Shown here: piece by piece, positions 32,694 through 43,167 of the stretch
How positions within the stretch are numbered: the first letter of the stretch is position 1
Layout of the letters: each line of letters begins with the position of its first letter
Origin: Setomelanomma holmii
Lineage: Eukaryota; Ascomycota; Dothideomycetes; Pleosporales; Phaeosphaeriaceae
Direction: 5' to 3'
Length of the DNA stretch: 64,000 nucleotides
NCBI GenBank assembly: GCA_010015745.1
Contig: ML978266.1
Span: 1 to 64,000 of the forward strand
Notes under the pieces: generated by a model
Database searches by the model: none
What the model saw: the letters and a program-made list of their open reading frames with translations, nothing else
Told to the model about the DNA's origin: nothing
Position numbers and translations under genes: made by a program

Positions 32694-33389
32694 GGATAGT
32701 CAGGATGAGGTTTTGGAATGATTTGGCATGTGTGGACGTGGTTAATGCATTTTGTTATGGCGCTCTTCATGACTTCAGCGGCATGTTCGATTCGTTGTAT
32801 TTCTTCGGCTTTGGATGCTTCGATAATTAAGTGATTTCAGCATGCTACTTTGTGCTTAACCCACGTGCGTCTTGTACGAGTTCTCAACCTCGCTTCGATT
32901 CAAGCACCTCAGGGTACGTTTCCAGTTGCAGTAAGTACCACTGCTTCGCACCTTCCTCTGACTCGCTTCGAAGGGCGCTGGAGGAGTATTAGCGCGAAAG
33001 GAAGGTAGGGGGAATTGGGACGAAGAATCATCTCTATAGGTGCAGAGAGGGCTTTCGGGGTCTGGAGAGGGTGATTAGTGAGTATGGGGATTGTAGAAGG
33101 CTTGGTACATAGGAGGATGGGGCCTCGAAGGATGGCGATATGCAAGGCTACTAACCAAGGCAAAGATGCTTCCACCCGCACAAATTGGTTTCTTCGTCCT
33201 AACGATAAACACATGATCGATATTCCTTACGGGAGAAACGCATGTTTCATTGCGACGCTTCACCGAGACCATGCCACTAAGACACGAATGCTCAGACAGT
33301 GTGTGTAAGTCTTACCTCAAATGCCATCACATGCACCTTCCCCAGCTACATAAGCTGCCGTACTACATTAGCCAGAACGACATCAGATA
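32694..33389. other. intergenic
   Basis: 0.7 kb; 3' flank of the App1-domain gene and upstream region of the next gene. Nothing else seen. Confidence 0.4.
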
Positions 33390-34151
33390 ATGCAACACCA
33401 ACGTCCACGACCAGAGTTCAACCCGCCTTCTAGTATGGCAAACCCACCACAAGGGGATCCCGAGAACATCCAACCACCCGAGCAATCCCAATCATCCTAT
33501 CGTGAGGCTTGCATCATGTCAATCCCTACATTCTGCGTCAGTCCCCACCATAGCCGCGCCTGTCACGAAAGCAACCTTGCCTACAACCAAGAACAACCCG
33601 CTCTCGCATTAGCAAGCATGTACCGACGTCTCATTCTGGGAGAGAAGGTGGACAATACAGCGTACCAAGAGACTCTTCATCTAAGCCAGATACCATCGTC
33701 GCCAACGCCAATGCTAGTGCCTACAGCTCCCTGCATCGTTCGGCGCTGGTCATACCCCTCAAGCATTGACCTTCCAATCGAGGCATCCTCCGACATCTCT
33801 TCCGAACATTCTGGCTTGAAGTTGACCGACTCAGAACGTGCGGATCTACTCGGCTTGATGTACCCACAATCCACCATGAAGACCGCCAAATCTTCGACGA
33901 AAAAGGCCAAAAAAGCCTGCAAGCCTAGTCCGATCGTCATCCGCGTACAGAAGTCTAACAAGCGTTGTCTTTCCGACAGCGTAAGAGTCAATCGCTGCAA
34001 GTACGGAAGTCATCGATTGCTCACTGAGATTGGCGATGATCATAAGGGCAAGAAGTGTTACGGGCATCTGCATGCAAAGACAGAAGATGATCTTGAGAGT
34101 CCTTGTCCGCGATGGAGGGACGGGGAGAGTGGTGAGTGGTGGAGAAAGTAA
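33390..34151 (+). CDS. hypothetical protein
   Basis: A single-exon 253-residue frame starting at an ATG. It is Ser/Pro/Gln-rich in the first 50 residues, with a central part including DSERADLLGLMYPQ and a strongly basic KTAKSSTKKAKKACK stretch that could act in nuclear localisation. It ends with a Cys/His-bearing basic segment (RCKYGSH, KKCYGHLH, CPRW). The Cys/His spacing is not a zinc finger I recognise. Length, codon structure and composition support a real nuclear protein, but no family can be named. Confidence 0.55.
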   Translation: MQHQRPRPEFNPPSSMANPPQGDPENIQPPEQSQSSYREACIMSIPTFCVSPHHSRACHESNLAYNQEQPALALASMYRRLILGEKVDNTAYQETLHLSQIPSSPTPMLVPTAPCIVRRWSYPSSIDLPIEASSDISSEHSGLKLTDSERADLLGLMYPQSTMKTAKSSTKKAKKACKPSPIVIRVQKSNKRCLSDSVRVNRCKYGSHRLLTEIGDDHKGKKCYGHLHAKTEDDLESPCPRWRDGESGEWWRK

Positions 34152-34803
34152 GATGAAGGGCGGTGCGGTATAGGAGACTTGTTGACATAATTTTTCTAGA
34201 GACGGTGTTTGCAAATGTATTGACCTAAAACACCCCTATACGTACTTTGCACTGTGCTTATGTGACTGATATCAAACAACCAACTGACAGAAGAATTCTG
34301 AAGGCCTGCGTGTGCAGCAACACACGGATATGTGGCCTTAACGTATCCGCAAGAAATCCGTCTCGTGTATCATGCACACTAATTGATATCACACTTCACA
34401 AATCTCAAGTAATATTCCAGACCAACCATTGATCCTCGTTCTTCCCGCAAGAGACAGGATGTGAGGTGGCATTACTCGCTCACCTGCACGTACATACTTG
34501 CTTGTACTGCGCTTTCCGCTTACCTGTACAAGTATCTTCCCAGATACGAGTTTTCCGAAAGGCTAGCGTTCGCTGCAACAATTCTACTCTCACTTCCGTG
34601 GTAACAAGCACGCGGATCTGCTCACATATATCCATTCCCGAAGGAATTGTAGTAAAATATATTCATAGGAGAATTTCTCTTGGATGATCTAATGGAGATA
34701 CATTTCAAGGCAACCTGGGAAACGACAACCTTTGTATACATCTTATCCATGAACACTATGATCTCGAGCTTCGTGCTCCAATACACCGTCGCTATTGAGT
34801 TCC
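34152..34803. other. intergenic
   Basis: 0.65 kb between convergent genes. No feature found. Confidence 0.4.
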
Positions 34804-35124
34804 TCAATCCCGCGGTTCCCGCGCCTGATCCTTCTTCTTTCCGTCAGCTTTGTCCGTATGGTGGTCCCGGAAGAACTTCTCGGGTGGCAAGGTGGGAGAG
34901 GCTGCTAAGTCTAATTCGTCATTGTCGTCGACATCCACGTTAGAGATTCCCAAGGAGCGTGTGGGCCGCGCTGGACGCATAGGCTCGTTGCGAAGCTTAC
35001 GGCGGTCTTCTTGGCTCCATTTGGCGTGTTCAGCCCAAGAAGGAGTAGCAGCCGTGTCTTCAGCCGCAGTGCTATTTGGTGTATTCTGATCAGATGGTGG
35101 TGCATTAGAATGTTCAGCTGCCAT
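34804..35124 (-). CDS. small hydrophilic hypothetical protein
   Basis: A single-exon 106-residue frame with ATG start. Strongly hydrophilic and probably disordered: Ser/Thr/Ala/Asn-rich head, a Trp-containing helix (WAEHAKWSQEDRRKL), then RPARPTRSLGISNV, an acidic DVDDNDELDLA patch and a Lys/Asp-rich tail. No motif is recognised. The balanced charge pattern looks coding rather than random, so I keep it as a gene of unknown function. Confidence 0.5.
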   Translation of the reverse strand: MAAEHSNAPPSDQNTPNSTAAEDTAATPSWAEHAKWSQEDRRKLRNEPMRPARPTRSLGISNVDVDDNDELDLAASPTLPPEKFFRDHHTDKADGKKKDQAREPRD

Positions 35125-35451
35125 TCTTGGAAGTCGTACGATATTACGATACGAAAGGTGGTAAGATGATCAGGTTTTGATGAGGAGTTGCGATTGTGGA
35201 ATGTTTATGATCATCCCCAGCATGCTGTCAGGGCCTTTTATGGCCCGCTTGTACAATATCACGCATGGACCATTTGGATGTCTGACTGCTGCAAGACCAG
35301 CTTTTGAGTCTTCCATAGCAGCCAGTGTTTTGAATGAGACAGAATTGATCCGAGCATGGTTTGGAACAAGGTGATACAGCAAGACTGCCCCGTGCTTCTA
35401 TTCACATACACTTCCAAGCATGCTCCCTCTCCGGTGCCCTGCTATTGATTC

Positions 35452-36180
35452 TTATGTTCTCGGATATAATGTCTCGCTATCGTGCTTATCACACTTCTCG
35501 CTTCGGAAGTACCGGTCTTGCGGATGCAACACTTTGCCGTAGGGCCGGCCAACTTTACATCTCCGCACTAAAGTGGGATCCTCGTTGGGATCGCGGGGTG
35601 CAAGATCTGGAGCAGGTAAATACAGAGTCATGAAAGGCTCAACTTCGCTAGCCGTGAGCTCATTAGCACTGTCAGGTGGCAATTCGTATGATCCAGAGTC
35701 GCGGTACCAGCGGGGTTGTGTACCGCCTTGATGCTGTCGGACGAGGTACAATGTGTGTAGCTGATGTCGTATTGTCCTGGACATCTTCGTCAAGATTGCA
35801 ACAACAACGGGATCGTGAACATGATCTGTGGCCCTAGCCATGGCTGCTTCGATCTCTAAAATACTGTGCATGATCGCTCCCGTTTCCACGAAGTGTGCAT
35901 TGCTCGACAGACTGGTGTCGGCATATCTTTCAAGTATTGGCGTATCATGGCGTGGTATCTCCTCCCGTGAGTGCACATATCGGGCGCCTTCTTCTGGATT
36001 GAGCCGAAGAAAATAATTCCGTGCTTCTTCATTGGTCGCGGTAGCGCAGTTGGTTGGTATTTCGCAAGGTGAAATACGCAAAGGTAACTGTCTCATCCGG
36101 TACTGTTCCTGGTAAGCATTATTTTCCACTTCCCTGAACGTTCTGTCATCGTGTTGCCTTCTCGTGTTGTTCTTAACCAT
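35452..36180 (-). CDS. hypothetical protein
   Basis: The open frame reaches 36534 but begins there at a non-ATG codon. The ATG at 36180 starts a more protein-like 242-residue product. Features are an Arg/Gln-rich head (VKNNTRRQHDDRTF), NYFLRLNPEEGARYV, and a helical middle with hydrophobic repeats (ILEIEAAMARATDHVHDPVVVAIL) followed by a Pro/Asp-rich part. No domain is recognised. An upstream exon between 36181 and 36534 cannot be excluded. Confidence 0.5.
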   Translation of the reverse strand: MVKNNTRRQHDDRTFREVENNAYQEQYRMRQLPLRISPCEIPTNCATATNEEARNYFLRLNPEEGARYVHSREEIPRHDTPILERYADTSLSSNAHFVETGAIMHSILEIEAAMARATDHVHDPVVVAILTKMSRTIRHQLHTLYLVRQHQGGTQPRWYRDSGSYELPPDSANELTASEVEPFMTLYLPAPDLAPRDPNEDPTLVRRCKVGRPYGKVLHPQDRYFRSEKCDKHDSETLYPRT

Positions 36181-36566
36181 CTTGGGGGTTCTCGACTGAT
36201 CGATAGCGATACGAACTGTCAGTCCAAATATGTGATGCTTTATATGTTTCCTATGAACAGCAGCATGGCATTTTGTACCACCTGGGTTTTGCCGGTGGCG
36301 TCGCTCTCGTTGTTGGTCGCTGCGCGACTGCGACGTGCGATGCCACGGCGATGCTATGCTGCCACTATCACCACGCAGGTAGCATGTAAGCATCATGGAG
36401 GTGTGAACCGCAACACCGCTGGACTCCAGAGGAGCAATGAGGCCAGCGCAGAAGGGAGACGGTTGAAGATGCCCACTTTTGTCACTAAAGTCATGCACCT
36501 TCGCCTTCAAGAGAATTGTTCTTTTGTTACTCAAGTACTTTCACCAGGGTTACTACGATCCCATCC

Positions 36567-37245
36567 TCACCGGTATCCACTTAACCCTCCATCTAGTACT
36601 TGGGGGCAGATCTGGAAGCCAATGCGATCGTAGAACGCTCGGCCCGTCACGTTATGCTGGACCATGTCCAGATGAACGCCATTTGCACCTCGGCTCTTGA
36701 CCGCATTGAAGAAAGCATTGATCAGTGTTGTTCCATGACCCTTTCTCTGATACTCCGGCAGAATGTCGATATGCATGTGCGCTGGGTATTGCACCAGCAC
36801 CTCCGGCCATGGCTGCAGCATGCTGCAATTCGCTTCGTAGACTGCATGGCGAAATCCTTTGGTGTCGTCTCTTTCCATCAGCGGGTTGCCAGACTTGACT
36901 GCTGGGTCTGGCACCAGCACTGGATCCAGGACTGGAGTAAACACATCACGCCAACGCTGAGCAAAAAACGTCGTGTCTGGTGTTCCAATGCAGTATCCAA
37001 CAGCACGTCCGTTGCCGTCATCCAACACGAAGCATGTGTCGGGTGTTAGGCTGACGTATGGTTTGTACCACAAATACGAGCCGATCGTACGCGCTGGTTC
37101 CCAGTCTAAGCCTTTGTCGATGGTCGTAAAGAACTGTTGACGGGGTTAGTGCATAACATACGGGTAATTGGGGACAACATGCCACATGAAGTCCGTTGTT
37201 GAAGTCACGCGTCTTGTCGTATGGTCGTACGAATGGGGTCACCAT
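36567..37245 (-). CDS. GNAT-family N-acetyltransferase (two exons)
   Basis: Exons are 37245-37186 and 37133-36567, giving 208 residues. The 52-nt intron has a weak GTGGCA donor but a good CTAAC branch site and ACAG acceptor, and joins ...NNGLH to FFTTIDKGLDW in frame. The protein starts MVTPFVRPYDKTRD, a typical GNAT first strand. The core contains YVSLTPDTCFVLDDGNGRAV, then the acetyl-CoA motif A as YQRKGHGTTLINAF, followed by NVTGRAFYDRIGF, the usual motif B. It probably transfers an acetyl group from acetyl-CoA to an amine; the substrate is unknown. The second exon alone has no ATG at its start, which supports the upstream exon. Confidence 0.85.
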
Positions 37246-37878
37246 CGCGGGATACGTTCATGCGGCAAAAGCTTAGCGGAATAGTTTGTCCAGCTTGAAG
37301 AGGCTCCTTTTTCAATCTCGTACAGCTATCACATGTAATCTCCAGCTTTGTCGATGCACGGAAGGAGACTGGCGCGGTGGAGTTCAAGGCCGGTGATATC
37401 GGGTAGGTATCGCCGTCTCAGTTTAGTCGATCCTCTTAACGTCAGATTCGAACCATGAGATGTCGGGTTCTGGGAGCAGCCTCGCGGGTGTCTCAAGTGA
37501 GTTCTGGTGATGCCCGTCCCGCTCGAAAGAGGCGAAGCTCACCAGGCACCGCGCAGGTGCGGGCCTGAGATCCGCGGGGATACTGCGCTAAGCCCGATTC
37601 GCTGGATATGCTGCATCTCTCCTGAGCATACTCTACTTCAGATTAGTTAGCGCAACATTCCAATTCTTCAGAGACGCATTAGAAAGCGCTTGCTGGTGTA
37701 AGAGGAAAGATGCCGAAGGACCGGTAGTGCGAGACCCTGCGCTCGGCTATACCTGCCGTGTATGAGCCGACAGAGAAGTGACGTCTTCCACAGGTGCGCA
37801 CTGCAGCTCCAATCACACACCACGAGCTCAACGACATCGTACCAAGCCCCTTCCGCCGCACGAATACTGATCTGAAGT
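37246..37878. other. divergent intergenic region
   Basis: 0.63 kb between the divergent GNAT and 2EXR genes, containing both promoters. A GC-rich hairpin-like stretch (ACCGCGCAGGTGCGGG) lies near 37548-37563. No tRNA fold could be made from it. Confidence 0.4.
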
Positions 37879-38499
37879 ATGGACACAACTTCCGAACCCA
37901 ATCTTGTAAGGCTACCACGGGAAATCCGAGATCTCATCTATCCTTACGTCTTACCTACACGACTCCAATTGGCGCCAATAGGCAGTGAGCAAAACCTTTC
38001 CTTCCATGATACCAACGGCATCTTCCTGGTAAACCATCAGCTTCGCAGTGAAGTCCATGAAGTCTTCTATAGGCTCTTCGCGATCACCACTATAGTCGTG
38101 CCACGCGATCAATGGCATGCTTTGGTCAATCCTTCGGGACGTCATCTCCTGCGTCAGAACATAATCAATCTTGTCTTGCCTCAAAGGTACCGGAAGCGCA
38201 TGACTCGGGGATGGGTGTTCTCTCTGGCATCGAATTACTATGGTGCTATAAAGGCCATGGATATCTTGGACAATTTGCCTAACCTGCAGAACGTCACGTA
38301 CGAGATTGAGTGGGCTCCCAACGATGCTCCGGCTGTGCTACTCCCACACATGAAGGAATCGATTCTACAAGAGTGCAGGAGAGTGACCATTGGAACGAGC
38401 GAGCTGACGGGTTGGGATGTGGAGTGTCGGATCAGAGACGAAGCAAGATGGAAAAATGAATGGAGCGGGACTGTGAGTCTAAGAAAAGTTCGAGACTGA
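37879..38499 (+). CDS. 2EXR / F-box-like domain protein
   Basis: A single-exon 206-residue protein. It starts with LVRLPREIRDLIYPYVLP, the 2EXR-type F-box-like motif common in dothideomycetes, in which Leu-Pro-x-E-I-R-x-x-I-Y lies close to the N-terminus. A second signature is IFLVNHQLRSEVHEVFYR. The rest contains leucine-rich segments (NIINLVLPQRYRK, MDILDNLPNLQNVTY) as in proteins that describe distances to an internal body. Such proteins may act as ubiquitin-ligase adaptors, but no target can be named. Many paralogues are typical of fungal genomes. Confidence 0.75.
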   Translation: MDTTSEPNLVRLPREIRDLIYPYVLPTRLQLAPIGSEQNLSFHDTNGIFLVNHQLRSEVHEVFYRLFAITTIVVPRDQWHALVNPSGRHLLRQNIINLVLPQRYRKRMTRGWVFSLASNYYGAIKAMDILDNLPNLQNVTYEIEWAPNDAPAVLLPHMKESILQECRRVTIGTSELTGWDVECRIRDEARWKNEWSGTVSLRKVRD

Positions 38500-38598
38500 G
38501 GCCAAATCGCTATGATACAAGCTGGCAACTGGAAGTATATACACTTTGGCTTAGCGACTTCCTAAGGACGTCAAGCATGTCGTGCATCTCAGCCAAGT

Positions 38599-39855
38599 TC
38601 AATGATTCCTTCGACGGACACCCACGCCTTCCCCTTCGCCGCTGCAATGCGATTTTGAACTTCTCGTCTCAGCAAAGGCCTCCGTATAGGCTCGGCAGAT
38701 CTTATCGCAAGGCGCATCTCGAACCGTAGCGGCGAACTGATGTGCTCCATACCACCTGGTCAGCTCGTTCACGAACAATTGCTTACCATCCTGCGCAATA
38801 CCAATGTTCAGCCTTCCTCCAACATCAAGAGACTGGAAGCCTCTCTCTCCAGACCTCCATAAACGACGATATACTTCAAGAGCAAAATTTCCCAGCATAC
38901 TGTAGCTGATCATAGGACATTCTGAGAAATAATCTTCCATGCCAATTATGACCGCGTTGAAATGCTTCCCAACTCCTCCTGGCATTTGCTTGTCGATCGA
39001 GAGGATAGGACCCCTCTTCGTATTAGTCCAACATGTGCGAAGAACTGAAACAACATATGGCTCCCGCGAACCTCTACCATCCGGCCTTGTCGCAATGAAG
39101 ACGCGAAACTCGCCGAAATTGATCAGCGACGGGACGAACTCTTGGTGCATCCAGCGATAGTATTTCTCGATGTCCTCATCTCGGCCGACTATAGAGCTCG
39201 AGCACGCCGATATTCCTCTGCTGTTGGCTCTGACGAAACTCACCTGATTTCCGCTGCAGCTGTGTGAGCGCTTCATCACGCTCTTTGCGCCTTTGGGAAT
39301 GCAACAAACATTCCTTGTGCCCGGGAAGCATATCAAAGGGCGGTATGTTTTCATGTCAGCCGCGATGCGATCAAAAGCTTTCACATCGTAGATCTTGAAG
39401 TCCGCCCATATGATTTCGTCACGCGGCGGGAAGATCGAGCCACGAATGTGGCTCAGCGTATCGTATGCGACCATCCAGGTATGCGGATGGACGTCTAGAT
39501 GCGCGTTCAGCCAGACCATTGCCTTTCTCTTTTCGAATTCGCTCAAAGTTGACAAGTACTCCAGTGCTGTCTCTGGCGACGTGGCATAGTGAATTTGGAA
39601 CGGATACTGGTGGCGAAGGATCTCGAGCAGGACAACGCCCTGATGCAAGGCTATGGGCAGCTTGGAGAAGCAAGCATAATCCTTGCCGAGCTGAATCTTC
39701 AGCCGCTTGACGTTGGCACTTTCGAACCACGGAGGGCAGTCGAGATCGGAGTTTGGGTGGTAGTGAATACTGGTCCCGTTGTTGTCCTGCACAGATCCGC
39801 AATTCTCGTCCAGAGCTACCCATACGATCAGCTGCGGTTCGGCGATTGAAGCCAT
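38599..39855 (-). CDS. ATP-grasp-like hypothetical protein
   Basis: A 418-residue frame from the first ATG at 39855; the open frame runs further upstream only from a GTG. Segments are ANVKRLKIQLGKDYACF, WADFKIYDVKAFDRIA, FGEFRVFIATRPDGRGS and near the end SLDVGGRLNIGIAQDGKQLF followed by VNELTRWYGAHQFA. The order of an Arg/Asp-rich strand, 'D-G' and 'VNE-TRWY-A' resembles the C-terminal metal-binding end of ATP-grasp folds in fungal hypothetical proteins. This is inferred from pattern, not from a named family. There is no signal peptide. It overlaps no other supported gene. Confidence 0.6.
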   Translation of the reverse strand: MASIAEPQLIVWVALDENCGSVQDNNGTSIHYHPNSDLDCPPWFESANVKRLKIQLGKDYACFSKLPIALHQGVVLLEILRHQYPFQIHYATSPETALEYLSTLSEFEKRKAMVWLNAHLDVHPHTWMVAYDTLSHIRGSIFPPRDEIIWADFKIYDVKAFDRIAADMKTYRPLICFPGTRNVCCIPKGAKSVMKRSHSCSGNQVSFVRANSRGISACSSSIVGRDEDIEKYYRWMHQEFVPSLINFGEFRVFIATRPDGRGSREPYVVSVLRTCWTNTKRGPILSIDKQMPGGVGKHFNAVIIGMEDYFSECPMISYSMLGNFALEVYRRLWRSGERGFQSLDVGGRLNIGIAQDGKQLFVNELTRWYGAHQFAATVRDAPCDKICRAYTEAFAETRSSKSHCSGEGEGVGVRRRNH

Positions 39856-40291
39856 GTAGTTGAGTATCGAGACGTATTGGATCAGGAGAATGTGCCCACT
39901 GTTCACGTTCTATGCTTTCTTATGGGGCGGGCGGTGCTAATGATTGTCCTGTTGTTTGCTTACTCCAAGACCATGCTCTTCCCGCGATATCTCGCACGTT
40001 CTATTATGTTTCTGCGACAATCGAGGTCGTGCAGATACTGCGGGAGTCAAAGTGAAAGCAGCCAGATGAGCGCAAGTGGCTGTAAGGTGGTGTATCCGCT
40101 GTCACGTGTCCGTTGCCGGTAGATTATCCCTCAACAGAGCATTCGATGATCTGAAAGACCTCTCACGGGACATGGAAAGTCAGGAACGTGTTGCGCAAGC
40201 TTCATTGCGTCGTGAAACAGACTCAGTGGAAGCTTGCATTATTGAGCTATCCAAGTTTCAATCTAGCTTTGCATGTGAAAACGCACAAGCT

Positions 40292-41684
40292 CTACCATAG
40301 AATGCCACCTATCCTTCGTCCAGCACCTTTCTTTCCGTCGCCTTTCTTCGTCTCGCCTTTCTTCCCTTCGCTTTTCTTCCCATCGGCCTTCTTCGCATCG
40401 GCCTTCTTCGCATCCTGCTTCTGCTCGTGCTCAGAGAGGTGTTGAAACACCTTTATACACCACGTAAACCTCGGCATACCACTGACTTTCTCGAACAATG
40501 TCTCTAATCCAAGGATCGATGACTCTGAGAACATCTGCTTGGCGAGTACAAGAGAGATCTTGATGTATGCAGGCTTTCCTGAATCGTCCAAGGCGGGCGG
40601 TTTCTGAAGCCACCAGCGTCTTGCCAGTACTTGTATCGTATCGATGTAAACTTCACTTATCGACTTGCTATAGTCAATCGGAACTTGCTCTTCTTCTTTG
40701 ACTATTCCGAGCAGGGCGTAGACCTTGTCTCGTGGATCTTGACAGTCGTTGCGACAATATCTTTCGATGCATTGTTCTAGATGTCGACCCTTTCGGTTGT
40801 GGATGCTGTCCCACAACAAGAAGAGAGACGGGTTCTTAATGCGCGGATGGATGGTCGCCTGTCGTTTCTGGACGTGTTCCTGTAAGGTGGATAGATGCAT
40901 GCCCCAGGTTTCGCGGCAATTTATGACAACACTGCGCGCGAGCAAGAGCTCTTGCACAATCCATAGGCGCTCGAAGTATCTGTTGCTCAAGATCGTTGCC
41001 AGAGCTTCAGACGACTTGCTTGTGAAATCGGCTTGGTCAAACGCTTTGGCAGCAGCTTCCGTCTCCTCGCTGTCTCCGAGCCATACTACCACATGAGCGG
41101 CTTTTTGGTAAATGGACCACATAAAGCGGACGACATAGCTGCGCTCATCGACGTCCGACTGATTTATACAGATCTGGTCCTGGCAATGCTCAGCAACCGT
41201 TGCGAAAGGGCGAGATATGTGTCTGGGTTCCTACAATCCAAATATACGGGACCGTCTTGGAGTACGGATCGCTTCGAAACAATTCCAAATAGGTATAGAG
41301 ACTGCTCGTAACCTCAAAAGATTGTCCGTCAAGCAGTATACCAGATTTTCCGAAAGATTCGTCTCCCCATGCATATGATAAAGCGAGATAGTGCGGTTGA
41401 CTGCCTAAGTCAAAGGTTTCGATGTGGCAAGATGGCAGATCCCAAAGATGGCCGAGTCGGCGAGCCGTGGGTCTGTCCGCCGCTGGATCGATTCTCAAGA
41501 GCCTGATCTGACGGGTGAACTGATCCAGCTTCTTATATGCATAAAGAGATGCGCGTTCGTAAATACCCAGGTTATTCCGGTCTGGTAAAGGCCCAGTCCA
41601 TTCTGGTCTCCTCATCCGGGGACTCGTTTTAGATGGTGTGTTCTGCGAGGGATTAGATGTGACGACGAAGCGGTGACCAGGCAT
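40292..41684 (-). CDS. HET-domain protein 1 with lysine-rich repeat tail (two exons)
   Basis: Exons are 41684-41235 and 41179-40292, with a 55-nt intron (GTAGGA donor, CCAG acceptor), giving 445 residues. The HET domain is clear: YLALSYAWGD in exon 1, then VPYIWI joined across the intron to DQICINQSDVDERSYVVRFM, and AAHVVVWLGDSEE, the standard N-terminal blocks of heterokaryon-incompatibility proteins. In the second half RDKVYALLGIVKEEE and VPIDYSKSISEVYIDT match the usual trailing region. The last about 30 residues are a charged pentapeptide repeat. HET proteins trigger cell death on fusion of incompatible strains; the specific partner is unknown. Confidence 0.9.
40326..40414 (-). repeat. 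15-bp tandem repeat encoding Lys-rich pentapeptides
   Basis: About six imperfect 15-bp units give DAKKA, DAKKA, DGKKS, EGKKG, ETKKG and DGKKG at the C-terminus of HET-domain protein 1. The units stay in frame and each keeps KK at positions 3-4. Confidence 0.85.
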
Positions 41685-43167
41685 AATAGACCATTCCGAA
41701 TGCGCTAGAAATGTAGCCTTGCTCTAGTTGCCGCTCTAGCAGAAGTGAGATTGCGAGGGTGATCTTCCCCGCAAAGCCCGGCAAGACACTACTTTGCAGT
41801 GAACTCGATGACTCAAGTAAAGATGGGTTTCCGAGCGGATTGAGACCAAATTTCATGGTGTACAGGTCGTGTCATGACGATGACCGATTATCTCGAGGAA
41901 CTGCGGGGCTGAGTGCATCATCCCTGCAACTGCATGCAGGCCGGGTGGTGCATACACGAACAGCTACGAGATTTGAGGTCATGATCCGGATTTTTCCAGA
42001 AAGAAGAAATGGATTTTCGAAGACGAGCATAAACGTATGTATGAGTCCTTTTCAAGCATTCATCTGTGGATGTCAAGTTCTGTCGGCAACGGCCCAGCCC
42101 AAGGTCGTTCGAGTGTGTCTGGTATATTCATCGTCCGGCGACGAATAAACGAGGCCCACGGTGCGCAACGTCTATAGCACATCGAGGGCACTTATTGTGT
42201 TTCAATGATAGAAGTTTATTGCTTCAGGTTTGTAGGTGTACCGGTAAGGCTGCGCAAGATGTTGGGCTCGCCTGGTGAATCTCGAGGCGCGGGGCAATAT
42301 GACTTGCTCTACATGATAAGCGACGGGGCAGTCCCCGTACATGCTTATGCACAGCCACAAGACTTGGCGCATCTTTCCTAGAGATACCTTGAGGATGGTA
42401 CTCCCACACTCCACGGGAAAGGACTCCACATGATGTTGTTGCAGGCAAAGAGCTACAAAGCTCGTGAAGCCAAACCTTGGAAGCGTTCAACAATGCTATT
42501 CCTAAACAGCCACACAACCCCCTTTAGCTTCTTTCCACCACGTTCCCGTTACGAAGTACTTCCCAAACGCACTTTTTCCTTGTCTTCATCTTTTTGTCGG
42601 CTAGGGAGGATAAGCACTCCTCATATTGATTATGGACTCGACAGCAGTGCGCAACAAGCTTGCCCCACTTTTCTGTTCCCCGGCGCGGCTTCCTCAATGC
42701 GCTCATGTCGGAACGCCAGGTTCCACCAGGAATATATAACATTACCAAGGGAAGAAGGATGTGCGACCCGGATCCTTTTAGGCACGCTTTGTCCATAAAA
42801 TGTAGGAGTCGGGACGCTGTGGGCTATTATCAGTGGACGATGTCTACATGGGTCCTTGTCACCATGACGGGATTTGTCCGTCTCAACACGTCCGCTAGAC
42901 AAGACTTAATTCTCCATTCCCTATATCTCGCTTTCTTCGGCCTCTCGGCAATATTGGTTTATCCCCTGACTCCACGATGCTTATTAAACTCATCGTTGGG
43001 TGTCACAATTCCGCTGCCTACCTGTGCATTGACTTGTCATCTGCCATGCAACACTTCAATACATAAAAGCCCTAGCGCATTGATAATCCAGCTCATATTT
43101 CTTGTCTGTCTCTGCGTCACACTGCTATATTACCTTCACGGCTCAATCTCGTCGCTCAACTAGCACT
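41685..43167. other. intergenic
   Basis: 1.5 kb. A 167-codon plus frame at 42660-43163 overlaps the 5' flank of the reductase pseudogene and looks accidental. No other feature found. Confidence 0.4.

Noticed and set aside
37540..37580. GC-rich hairpin as an RNA gene
   Set aside because: Single short stem without any known fold or polymerase III signals.
40322..40414. Short tandem repeat as a CRISPR array or regulatory repeat
   Set aside because: Units are contiguous, in frame with a coding region and encode a Lys-rich tail; the genome is eukaryotic.
42660..43163. 167-codon plus-strand frame before the reductase pseudogene
   Set aside because: No family resemblance, mixed hydrophobic and Cys content, and it overlaps the likely promoter of the reductase gene.
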